From NCBI GenBank assembly GCA_016787755.1, contig JAEUUA010000023.1, forward strand, positions 422,613-486,612: a stretch of DNA of 64,000 bases. The letters are read 5' to 3'. Shown here piece by piece: positions 43,196 through 50,994 of this stretch. This DNA is from Cyclobacteriaceae bacterium (GTDB lineage: Bacteria > Bacteroidota > Bacteroidia > Cytophagales > Cyclobacteriaceae). Numbering within the stretch: the stretch's first letter is position 1; every line of letters starts with the position of its first letter. The notes under the pieces were generated by a model. That model searched no databases. It worked only from the letters and a program-made list of their open reading frames with translations, and was not told where the DNA came from. The translations under genes and the position numbers were made by a program.

Positions 43196-43551
43196 AACTC
43201 GGGAACGAAGATTAATGCCATTGGGTTCTTTTTGTCTTGGTAAAAATAGACATGTAAGTTGAATGAAAGAAAATTAGTAATTGGGTAGAATTCAAGCAGT
43301 TAGAATTAACCAAAAAACACGCAAAATAGAATTCCACAAAATTCAAAAGTTATACACATTACCTGTCTGTTATGGCTTATTACTCAGAATATCAATGAGT
43401 TACGCCCGTTATCGTTAATCAGTTCTTTGTGGACAACTATTGAGAGGTTAAGAATAAACCTTTTTTCCATGTCGTTTCTAATGATCAGATTTTCAACCAA
43501 ATAGCACCCTATTATCGAACTATTATCTTTCTTAGCTCATTGTAAAATTTG
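43196..43551. other. 356-base AT-rich intergenic region without a gene
   Basis: No open frame with coding character was found. It contains TTATACACA at 43350-43358 and, on the other strand, TTGTCCACA at 43428-43436, both close to the DnaA box TTATNCACA. Two boxes alone do not make an origin. It also serves as the divergent promoter region between the TlpA-like and VOC genes. Confidence 0.5.
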
Positions 43552-43953
43552 ATGAATATGCCGATGAAGTTTAAGCAGATTAAAGAAACCTGTATCTATT
43601 TCAATGACCTGGGTATGGCTAAAGATTTCTATCACTATTTACTGGAATTGCCCATTATTAACGAGATGGATGGCAAGCACATCTTTTTCAGAGCGGGAAC
43701 CAGCGTATTGCTATGTTTCAATCCAGATGATTCCCGATTCAAGACAAGTCCACCGCCCCACTTTTCAGATGGGAAGTATCATTTTGCCCTTGAGGTAACC
43801 CCTGAATTGTATCAGCAGCATAAAGAGGAAATCATAAAAAAAGGTATTCATATCATTGACACACTGGTGTGGAAGAATGGACAAGAATCATTTTACTTCA
43901 ATGATCCAATAGGCAACGTGATTGAAATAATCCCGGAAGGAGTATGGGATTAA
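43552..43953 (+). CDS. VOC/glyoxalase-superfamily protein
   Basis: 133 residues from ATG 43552; later ATGs at 43558 and 43564 are also possible. ETCIYFNDLGMAKDFYHYLLELPIINEMDG, GKYHFALEV and FYFNDPIGNVIEIIPEG are the usual VOC elements, with metal-binding His and Glu. Members include glyoxalases, dioxygenases and antibiotic-resistance proteins, so the activity here is open. Its stop overlaps the end of the convergent gene. Confidence 0.85.
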   Translation: MNMPMKFKQIKETCIYFNDLGMAKDFYHYLLELPIINEMDGKHIFFRAGTSVLLCFNPDDSRFKTSPPPHFSDGKYHFALEVTPELYQQHKEEIIKKGIHIIDTLVWKNGQESFYFNDPIGNVIEIIPEGVWD

Positions 43954-44210
43954 TTTTTAGCCATAGAAATATCAAGGCCAGTCACCTGCGGTTGCTTTCG
44001 ATTAATGACTAACGGAACCTGATGGCGTGCATTGAACCAAGCCAGATAATCCGAGTACAGAACACAATCTGAAAGTAGAACATCATCTTTCAAAATTTTA
44101 ATCACCTTATCGGGACTGAGACTGACGAGAATTATTTCTTTTTGATTGGCAGGCAAGGTAGAGATACGTATAAATTCAATGCCTTTATAAAATTCAGATT
44201 TTGCCAGCAT
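43950..44210 (-). CDS. Hypothetical small protein
   Basis: 86 residues from ATG 44208-44210 (MLAKSEFYKGIEFIRIS); a longer form from 44246 is also open. It has alternating strands (EFIRISTLPANQKEIILVSLSP, KVIKILKDDVLLSDCVLYSDYLAWF) and no signal. The stop shares four bases with the convergent VOC stop. Composition looks coding, but I recall no family name. Confidence 0.6.
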   Translation of the reverse strand: MLAKSEFYKGIEFIRISTLPANQKEIILVSLSPDKVIKILKDDVLLSDCVLYSDYLAWFNARHQVPLVINRKQPQVTGLDISMAKN

Positions 44211-44301
44211 GCGTTCGGTCGTATGGTATGTATGTCCGTTGGACAAAATTGGTAACTCAAGGTTTAATTTACTGAGAATTACATTAAGTTTAAAAGAATT
44301 T

Positions 44302-45231
44302 ATGGTACGGTGGACGAGAATTAAAAGCAGGATAACTTACCTTTTTGCGGGGAGTCTTATAGCGTGCACACAACTCTCTAATAACCACAACAATAAACTG
44401 TCTGGCTATGAAGCTCAATTGTTTAAAGAGTATTGGTATGCCGGCAAGGCAGAGGTGAATTCTTATTCCCTTATCCAAAGCAGGTATGGCGAGAATAGAG
44501 AAGGAAAGGCTGTTCTGATTTTTGTTACGGAAGATTTTTCAAAAAATAAGCAAGTAAAGATAGATGATCCAAAAAAAAATCCATCAGATAAAATAAGTGT
44601 GCTGAAAATGAATTTTACAAAAAGTTTTGTCACCGGCATTTATCCGTATTCCATGATGCTTTCTGCCTTTACCCCTATCAACTTAAATCAATCACCTCAC
44701 ACGTTAAAACTTTCTATGAGTATACAAGAGTGGTGTGGTCAGGTGTATGCCCAGGTGAATTTAAAAAATAAGCAATACCTCATTGCTGAGAATTCCTATT
44801 TTGAATCGGAGGGAGATCGCGATTTCACGCTTGCAGCAACACTCCTTGAAGATGAACTATGGAACCTTGTCCGGCTACAGCCTGAAAGTTTGCCGATAGG
44901 GAAAATTAACATAATACCCGGGTTGTTTTATACCCGATTAAACCACGAAGCGCTTACATCAGAAGTCGCCATCTGCATGAAAGAAGAAAGAGATGAAGTT
45001 GTCCATTATCAAATTACCTACCCGGATCAAAACCGGTCGCTTACTATATTATTTCAAAACATATTTCCACATACTATCCAGGGCTGGGTGGAAACATTTC
45101 AACAAAATGGTAAAACCTATACCACATCGGCTGTTTTAGATAAACAACTGATTACCGATTACTGGAACAGAAATAAAAACGAATTCCTTTACCTTCGCGA
45201 TTCACTCAACCTTTCACGTAAAAACCAGTAG
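44302..45231 (+). CDS. Hypothetical lipoprotein
   Basis: About 309 residues from ATG 44302 (MVRWTRIKSRITYLFAGSLIAC), which gives lipobox SLIAC; a longer frame from 44209 would overlap the opposite gene. The mature part has YWYAGKAEVNSYSLIQSRYGENREGKAVLIFVTEDFS, a pattern I recall from Bacteroidota proteins often mislabelled septum formation inhibitor Maf; it has no Maf nucleotide pyrophosphatase motif. It precedes the aminotransferase gene by one base, so these are one operon. Function unknown. Confidence 0.7.
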   Translation: MVRWTRIKSRITYLFAGSLIACTQLSNNHNNKLSGYEAQLFKEYWYAGKAEVNSYSLIQSRYGENREGKAVLIFVTEDFSKNKQVKIDDPKKNPSDKISVLKMNFTKSFVTGIYPYSMMLSAFTPINLNQSPHTLKLSMSIQEWCGQVYAQVNLKNKQYLIAENSYFESEGDRDFTLAATLLEDELWNLVRLQPESLPIGKINIIPGLFYTRLNHEALTSEVAICMKEERDEVVHYQITYPDQNRSLTILFQNIFPHTIQGWVETFQQNGKTYTTSAVLDKQLITDYWNRNKNEFLYLRDSLNLSRKNQ

Positions 45232-45232
45232 C

Positions 45233-46384
45233 ATGATATCCAATCAACGATCAAAATTCTCGCTTCCAACAACGGGGACTTACTTAAACTGTGCTTACAT
45301 GAGCCCGCTCCTAAAAAAAGTAGAGAAGCAAGGCATGACGGGAATCCTTAAAAAGCGAAATCCGGCAGGAGTTTCCGTTGACGACTTTTTTTCTGATACT
45401 GAATTGGTGCGAAAAGAATTTTCAACGTTGATCAAGTGCGAGGCAAACCGAGTGGTGTTGGTCCCCTCGGTCTCGTATGGCATGGCCAATGTAATGAAGA
45501 ATATAAAAGTTACTCGCTTCGATAATATTGTTGTAACAGGCGAGCAGTTTCCAAGCAACTATTATCCCTGGCATCGCCTACACCATGACACCGGAGTTAA
45601 ACTAAAAATTGTTTCACCCCTTGACACCCTTAATAATCGTGGCAAGCAATGGAACCAACTCATTTTGGAAGCAATTGATGCGAACACAAAACTCGTTGCG
45701 CTTGGAAATGTGCATTGGGCAGACGGAACCAAATTTGATTTGATAGCTATACGCAAAAGAACGCGCGAAGTAGGGGCATTACTGGTGATTGACGGAACGC
45801 AATCCGTAGGCGCTTTACCTTTTAATGTGGAACAAATTCAACCGGATGCATTGGTGTGTGGGGGGTATAAGTGGTTGATGGGACCTTATTCATTAGGCCT
45901 TGCTTACTATGGAGAATATTTTGATAGCGGAAAGCCGGTAGAAGAAAATTGGATCAACCGCCTGCACAGCGAAGACTTCGCTGCCCTGGTAAATTATGAA
46001 AGTGAATATCAACCCGGAGCACTTCGCTACGAAATGGGTGAGCACAGCAATTTTATTTTAGTGCCGATGTTGCTCGAGGCATTGAAACAAATTAATCAAT
46101 GGAAGCCTAAGGCCATCCAACAATACACAGCGGCTATCACAAAAAAACCAATTCAACTTTTAAAGGCGGCTGGTTTTTGGGTAGAGGATGAAAAGTATCG
46201 AGGTCATCATTTGTTTGGCGTTCGTTTGCCGGAAAACAAATCGATCGATGAGGTAAAAACCAGCATTCGAAAAAATAAAATTTCAGTTTCTTTTCGGGGA
46301 AATGCTATTCGCGTTTCGCCCCATGTGTATAATAATGAAGCTGATTTGATGAAGTTGGTGAAAGCGGTGACGGGTAACCCATGA
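45233..46384 (+). CDS. Class V aminotransferase (cysteine desulfurase/kynureninase-like fold)
   Basis: 383 residues. TYLNCAYMSPLLKKVEKQG opens the fold; LVIDGTQSVGALPFNVEQIQPDALVCGGYKWLMGPY carries the cofactor Asp and the PLP-binding Lys near residue 212. Such enzymes act on cysteine, isopenicillin-like or kynurenine-like substrates, and the branch cannot be decided. The stop overlaps the start of the EamA transporter by four bases (ATGA), so the two are translationally coupled; import or export of its substrate by that transporter is a fair guess. Confidence 0.87.
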   Translation: MISNQRSKFSLPTTGTYLNCAYMSPLLKKVEKQGMTGILKKRNPAGVSVDDFFSDTELVRKEFSTLIKCEANRVVLVPSVSYGMANVMKNIKVTRFDNIVVTGEQFPSNYYPWHRLHHDTGVKLKIVSPLDTLNNRGKQWNQLILEAIDANTKLVALGNVHWADGTKFDLIAIRKRTREVGALLVIDGTQSVGALPFNVEQIQPDALVCGGYKWLMGPYSLGLAYYGEYFDSGKPVEENWINRLHSEDFAALVNYESEYQPGALRYEMGEHSNFILVPMLLEALKQINQWKPKAIQQYTAAITKKPIQLLKAAGFWVEDEKYRGHHLFGVRLPENKSIDEVKTSIRKNKISVSFRGNAIRVSPHVYNNEADLMKLVKAVTGNP

Positions 46385-47313
46385 CGCAAAGCAAGGGTGG
46401 AGATTACTTCATAAGTGGTGTTATCATTGCCTTGATGGGCGCCATCTGTTTTTCAACGAAAGCTATTCTGGTAAAACTTGCTTACCGCGATACGGAAGTG
46501 GACACCATTTCTCTTTTGGCATTACGAATGATTTTTTCGCTACCATTTTTTATTGCCTATGCATTTACTTCGTCCAGCAAACAAACCAATGTGCGCTTTA
46601 CCGGAAAGCAATGGGTGAGTGTTGCCATTATTGGCTGCCTTGGTTATTATGTGAGTAGCTTGCTCGACTTTTTAGGATTGCAGTATGTATCGGCCAGTAT
46701 TGAGCGATTGATCTTGTTTGTTTATCCAACTATTGTGTTGTTAATGTCGGCTCTAATTTTTAGAGAGAAGATTAAGCCGATTCAATGGTTGGCGCTATTC
46801 ATTACCTATGCCGGCTTGTTGATTGCTTTCTTTGGTGAAGTTGATTTCAATTCGCAACAGAGTGATAACTTTATACTCGGCTCGGTATTAATTTTTATTT
46901 GTGCCTTTACGTTTGCTGCCTACATTGTGGGCAGCGGACGATTAATTCCCTTGCTGGGAGCCGCTAAGTTCAATAGCTATGCCATGTGCTTTGCTGCGAT
47001 TGGAGTACTGACCCATTTTTTCATAACAAGTGATGTTTCTCTATTTCACTTTTCGAGCACCGTGTATTTCTATAGTTTTTTAATGGCGATTATCTCTACG
47101 GTTGTTCCATCCTATCTTGTAGTGGAAGGAATAAAACGAATTGGTTCGGATAATGCAGCCATTGTCGGGAGCATTGGGCCGGTGTCTACTATCATTATGG
47201 CTTACTTCTTTTTAGATGAGCATATTTATTTTTTGCAGTTAGTAGGTACTGCAATGATTTTGTTTGGGGTGCTACTGATAAGTAGGCAAAAGCGCAAGCA
47301 GATGACTCTTTGA
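46381..47313 (+). CDS. EamA/DMT-family transporter
   Basis: 310 residues with ten predicted membrane helices in two EamA halves; ICFSTKAILVKLAYR and the second-half EGIKRIGSDNAAIVGSIGPVSTIIMAYFFLDE are typical. It exports or imports small metabolites such as amino acids. Coupled by ATGA to the aminotransferase gene. Two palindromic repeats follow in the next 270 bases. Confidence 0.9.
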   Translation: MTQSKGGDYFISGVIIALMGAICFSTKAILVKLAYRDTEVDTISLLALRMIFSLPFFIAYAFTSSSKQTNVRFTGKQWVSVAIIGCLGYYVSSLLDFLGLQYVSASIERLILFVYPTIVLLMSALIFREKIKPIQWLALFITYAGLLIAFFGEVDFNSQQSDNFILGSVLIFICAFTFAAYIVGSGRLIPLLGAAKFNSYAMCFAAIGVLTHFFITSDVSLFHFSSTVYFYSFLMAIISTVVPSYLVVEGIKRIGSDNAAIVGSIGPVSTIIMAYFFLDEHIYFLQLVGTAMILFGVLLISRQKRKQMTL

Positions 47314-47369
47314 CTCGTAACTTTCCCCTTGGCTCGAGTCCCACGAACCAATTTTAGAATTGTCATCTG

Positions 47370-47439
47370 TTCGACTCCGAAGGAGTCGAATGTTTATAGC
47401 ATGTACATATTTCTATAAAGATCCAACCCCGTTGGGGGC
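47370..47439. repeat. Paired-hairpin interspersed repeat
   Basis: TTCGACTCC-GAA-GGAGTCGAA at 47370-47390 is a perfect hairpin. It is followed by TTTATAG at 47393-47399 and its inverse CTATAAA at 47413-47419, and then by the second hairpin around CCCC-GTT-GGGG (47427-47437). The whole is a composite palindromic element of a type I recall in many Bacteroidota genomes. It lies 57 bases after the EamA transporter gene. Confidence 0.7.
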
Positions 47440-47477
47440 GAGCGTGATTCCAAAACGAAGGTTCAACCCTTAACCAA

Positions 47478-47532
47478 GGTCTGTGTCCTCACAGACCAGT
47501 TACATTGCGATCTTTGAAGACACAAATCGAGG
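47478..47532. repeat. Palindromic repeat, locus B
   Basis: GGTCTGTG-TCCT-CACAGACC at 47478-47497 is a perfect hairpin with the same TCCT loop as locus A but a changed base pair in each arm. The right part, GATCTTTGAAGACACAAATC near 47509-47528, aligns with the right arm at locus C (GATCAGTGGGGACACTGACC). It lies 54 bases upstream of the YCII gene that itself holds locus C. Confidence 0.72.
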
Positions 47533-47585
47533 AGTGAAAGTTTAAGAATTAATTACACCGTATAGATTTTTCGTAATTTCCTGTT

Positions 47586-48344
47586 ATGATGAAACCCCTC
47601 GCAACCCTTGTTTTCATTTTAGGTACGCACATGTTATCTGCATTAAGCCCTGAACGCCCCACCAGGGTTTGTGTCCTCACAAGCTATCCGACTGGGACTT
47701 GTTTTCGATCAGTGGGGACACTGACCGAGGGAAATGTTTTATGTGCGCAAAACCCTGAACTGATTTTTGTTTTTCTGAATAAGCGAACGGATAAAACAGA
47801 GTTGCCGGAAGCCGAAGTGAAAAAAATTATGGATGGTCACCTTGCTAACATTGAGCGATTGGCCAAAGAAGGAAAATTAATTTCTGCTGGACCGTTCGAT
47901 GCTGGTGGAGGCATCTTCATTTTTAAATCAAAGTCGGCAGAGCAAGTAAAAGAATGGTTACAAACCGATCCGGGTATTCAGGCGAATCGGTGGCGCGTGG
48001 AGGTGTTACCTTATTTTCCACGCGTGGGTTCGGCTTGTGCGGTGGGCGAGAAGTATGAAATGGTGACGTACCAGTTTATTCGATACATCCCCAACATTGC
48101 CAAATTTAATATTCAGAATGCACCTGAGATTTTTAAAAGACATGACGACTACCTGAAAGGAATTATTAAAACCGGAAATGCAGTAGCCGAAGGAACATTT
48201 GGCGATATGGAAGGCGGCATCTTAGTCATAAAAGGCGACCTGGATAATGCCGTAGTAGAACTTGACCCCGCTGTGCGCGAAGGATTGCTGGAACTTGAGT
48301 TTCAAAAACTTTGGATAGCTAAAGGTGGGTTTTGTGAGAAGTGA
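47586..48344 (+). CDS. YCII-related protein with repeat-derived N-terminal segment
   Basis: 252 residues. The N-terminus has a hydrophobic segment (PLATLVFILGTHMLSAL, 4-20). Residues 27-49 are encoded by a palindromic repeat (locus C), after which the conserved part starts CAQNPELIFVFLNKRTDK. Two YCII domains follow, at about 55-140 (HLANIERLAKEGKLISAGPF) and 150-250 (HDDYLKGIIKTGNAVAEGTFG). YCII proteins are small ferredoxin-fold enzymes of uncertain chemistry. The repeat lies between the signal-like helix and the first domain and keeps the frame, so the gene appears intact but lengthened. Confidence 0.75.
   Translation: MMKPLATLVFILGTHMLSALSPERPTRVCVLTSYPTGTCFRSVGTLTEGNVLCAQNPELIFVFLNKRTDKTELPEAEVKKIMDGHLANIERLAKEGKLISAGPFDAGGGIFIFKSKSAEQVKEWLQTDPGIQANRWRVEVLPYFPRVGSACAVGEKYEMVTYQFIRYIPNIAKFNIQNAPEIFKRHDDYLKGIIKTGNAVAEGTFGDMEGGILVIKGDLDNAVVELDPAVREGLLELEFQKLWIAKGGFCEK
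47666..47730. repeat. Palindromic repeat, locus C, inside a coding region
   Basis: Left unit: GGTTTGTG-TCCT-CACAAGCT at 47666-47685 (eight pairs including G-U pairs). Right unit: TCAGTG-GGGA-CACTGA at 47709-47724, a perfect 6-4-6 hairpin in the opposite sense. Both align with locus B. It is translated as residues 27-49 of the YCII protein. Confidence 0.72.
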
Positions 48345-48476
48345 AATTTTGAAGATTTGAATTTTTTTGTGAGAGAGAATGAGATATTTGAAAATATTCG
48401 TGAGCCTATATTCAGATGTTAGCGGCAACGGCAGGACTCAATCCTTATAGACATCATAAAAAATAAATCATAAACT

Positions 48477-49006
48477 ATGAAGCGAATTTCAAGTTTTCTC
48501 AATTCGAATTCAGTGGCCATCCAAGCCTTTTCAGTTATCTTCCTCGTAATTGTGACTTTGTTTTATGCAATTAGAACACATAGCATGGCAGAAGTCATGA
48601 AAAGAGATTTTGAACTAAAGACCCAGCCATTTTTGGCTTTAGACATGGCCATTGGGAGAGGTTTTGGGGAAGTCGACAACAAATCGATACAACTGGCATT
48701 TACCTTAAAAAATGTAGGACTCGTCCCGTTGATCTACTCAAATGATGAAATGGAAATTAAAGGAGTATCCATTAATCCTAAGAGGGTTGCTATAACATTA
48801 TTTCCAACTCAAACACTGACTCTATTCTCAAATTTGACGGGGTACCTGGACTAAATGATTCTGGAGTGAATGAACAAGGAAAAATAAAGCTGGTTTTCTG
48901 GACCCAATCGAATCCTGAAAAGAAATACTCCATTACTCGATATTTCACTCTAGCTTCCCAGAATGGGGCTTTTGTCGACAAAGAAGAATTCGATGAATTG
49001 AAATAG
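48477..49006 (+). pseudogene. Hypothetical membrane-anchored protein broken by a -1 frameshift
   Basis: The frame from 48477 encodes one N-terminal membrane helix (AFSVIFLVIVTLFYAI) and a soluble domain, but meets TAA at 48852-48854 after 125 residues. The -1 frame continues without stop from the region near 48830 to TAG at 49004-49006 and reads like the true C-terminus (DGVPGLNDSGVNEQ, then LVFWTQSNPEKKYSITRYF). Together they give about 176 residues. The switch falls at A AAT TTG (48830-48836). Either one base is missing (mutation or assembly error) or the site is used for programmed -1 frameshifting. Product unknown. Confidence 0.75.
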
Positions 49007-49037
49007 AGATTTTTTTAAAATTTCATTCACTAGTGGA

Positions 49038-49910
49038 TCACTCCGCAACCACAACCGCCAACTTATCTCCTTTTGAATTTATAGCCAGACGTGATACACC
49101 TTTTAGTAATTCAGCACCAATAGCCAACGGAATTTCTTTCCAACTTTTTCCTTTTTTAGGATCAAATACAAAAAGTTTTGTTCCGTCACTCGAAATAATT
49201 TTTCCATCGGGGGTCCAGCAAATATCTTCTCGGCCTGGCATTGTTTGAGCGATGGTTGAAATCAACATCGTCTCGGTATCTAATTTTTTAATCTCCCAGT
49301 TAGTGGAAGAATTTTTTTGTATAAAACTAATGGCTCGTTCACCAGGGATTTGATGTAAAGACCGACCAATGTTTTGAGCTAACACGGTATCTTCTTTAGT
49401 TGGTAAGCGCAAATAGTGGAGCGTATTGGGTTCACCTAAAATAAACATGGCGAGATGACTGTTATCCGTCCACACATGATAACCAACAATCAGATTATCT
49501 ACAATAGTATAAGGCTCGCCACCAGCCAACGGATATTTTCCTAAATCCTGGGCACCATTATCACGCTGAATAATACAGGAAAGATATTCGCCATCCGGGG
49601 TATGCGTTGGCGAATACTCGCGCTCGGAGGTTTGTGTGAAAGAATCCGTTGTCTTGGTTTCGTAGTTATACGCTTTGATATCTGATCTTCCATCAACATT
49701 AAAAGAAGAATAGTACAATATAGGTTCGATGCGATTGAAACCTGGCTGATTGTCGTAACCCAAGTGATTGGTGATATTTTTAGGGCCACTAATTGTGATT
49801 TTATCTTTTTTGATTTTTAAATCGAACAATAAAATCTCAGAACCACTTTGCGCGAATGATTGAGCTATGACAAGATTAATTAATACAACGAGGATAAGAT
49901 GTTTATTCAT
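49038..49910 (-). CDS. Secreted TolB/PD40-like beta-propeller protein
   Basis: 290 residues from ATG 49908-49910 (MNKHLILVVLINLVIAQSFAQ), a clear signal peptide; the frame opens further upstream but without signal character. The mature protein has propeller strands such as YSPTHTPDGEYLSCIIQ, CWTPDGKIISSDGTKLFVFD and LAINSKGDKLAVVV, resembling TolB-type PD40 repeats. No catalytic site is visible. Probably a periplasmic binding or scaffold protein. Confidence 0.72.
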   Translation of the reverse strand: MNKHLILVVLINLVIAQSFAQSGSEILLFDLKIKKDKITISGPKNITNHLGYDNQPGFNRIEPILYYSSFNVDGRSDIKAYNYETKTTDSFTQTSEREYSPTHTPDGEYLSCIIQRDNGAQDLGKYPLAGGEPYTIVDNLIVGYHVWTDNSHLAMFILGEPNTLHYLRLPTKEDTVLAQNIGRSLHQIPGERAISFIQKNSSTNWEIKKLDTETMLISTIAQTMPGREDICWTPDGKIISSDGTKLFVFDPKKGKSWKEIPLAIGAELLKGVSRLAINSKGDKLAVVVAE

Positions 49911-49982
49911 AAATTCTGGTTTTGCGAAGGTCGATAAATTAACGTCATGGACAAAAGAGGAGCGTTGATTTGACAAACCTCA

Positions 49983-50885
49983 TCATTTCCATTTAGCTGC
50001 CATTTTTTTATACCGCGGGGCTTGCGCGGGGTCTAATTGGATCAGACGATCGTAAATCTCCACATAGCTGCTGTCTTGTTGCAAAGACTCCTTATAGAAC
50101 TGAATTGCCTTTGCTCTGTCATTTTGCTTATCGTAGATGAATCCCATTAAATAAAGCATTTCCCCGCCCCTGGCTCCTTGTAGATAAGCCTTTTGAAACC
50201 ACGCACTGGCTTCATTGAAATTTCCTTGTTCATAATAACTATCCCCCGTAATGACAATCGCATCTGTATTTTCAGGATTAATGAGGATAGCTTTTTTAGA
50301 CCATTCAATTGATTTTGAATAATCCTTTTTTTGATAGAAGACTAAGCTTTTGTTATAGGTGCCACTACTATTTTGAGGATCAATCGCGAGTACTTTTTCA
50401 TAATAGCTGAGTGCGGAATCATATTCTTCTTGGGCATAAAAAAGATTGCCTAGGTTGGTAAGGGCATCAAGATTGGCTGGATCAGCCTTCAGAGCAGTGC
50501 GATTCTCTTCTTCAAGGAGTGTTGTATTGGCAGACTCATCACCCCAAATAAAACCAATTACCATTAAGATCAATAAAACAGAAAATGAGCTGATAACTAC
50601 AATCAGACTGATTCGTTTTAAAAGGTTCTTATTAAACCTCTTAAAAGGCGTTTGTTTTTTATCTGGCTCTGCCCGATTGGAATTAGAATAATCTCTCCTT
50701 TCTGAGGATTGTTCTCGTGGAGAATAATAAAAGGAAAGAAAAATAAAGTAGGATGTTGACCCCACAAAAAGCCAACGGAAAAAACTTCCTAGCGGCCATA
50801 AAAGAGCTAAGAGAAAGGCCGAAGCGATAGCAAGTTTTACAGATCGCCTTACACGAACGCTATTAGAAGTCCTTTCATTAGCCAT
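49983..50885 (-). CDS. Membrane TPR protein
   Basis: 300 residues with N-terminal membrane segments (LAIASAFLLALLWPLGSFFRWLF, then a second near residue 100: LIVVISSFSVLLILMVIGFIW). Residues about 130-300 hold four or five TPR units (LDALTNLGNLFYAQEEYDSALSYYEKVLAIDP, SGTYNKSLVFYQKKDYSKSIEWSKKAILINPEN, and so on). It likely organises a membrane complex. It is six bases upstream of the frame of the propeller protein gene and may be co-transcribed. Confidence 0.82.
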   Translation of the reverse strand: MANERTSNSVRVRRSVKLAIASAFLLALLWPLGSFFRWLFVGSTSYFIFLSFYYSPREQSSERRDYSNSNRAEPDKKQTPFKRFNKNLLKRISLIVVISSFSVLLILMVIGFIWGDESANTTLLEEENRTALKADPANLDALTNLGNLFYAQEEYDSALSYYEKVLAIDPQNSSGTYNKSLVFYQKKDYSKSIEWSKKAILINPENTDAIVITGDSYYEQGNFNEASAWFQKAYLQGARGGEMLYLMGFIYDKQNDRAKAIQFYKESLQQDSSYVEIYDRLIQLDPAQAPRYKKMAAKWK

Positions 50886-50994
50886 ATTATAAATTCAAAT
50901 ACGGATATGAAGATTGAAGTTAATACATATTTGGGAATTGTTTACTTTAAAGGGTTCTATGTAGTTTTAAGATTAAGAATCAATCATGCAGTGA

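Noticed and set aside
44302..45231. Septum formation inhibitor Maf
   Set aside because: The name is attached to similar proteins in databases as I recall, but no Maf nucleotide-binding or catalytic motif is visible; the lipobox also contradicts a cytoplasmic enzyme.
47370..47439. Terminator of the EamA gene
   Set aside because: The hairpins are strong but are followed by no T-run and match a dispersed composite repeat instead; termination activity cannot be excluded.
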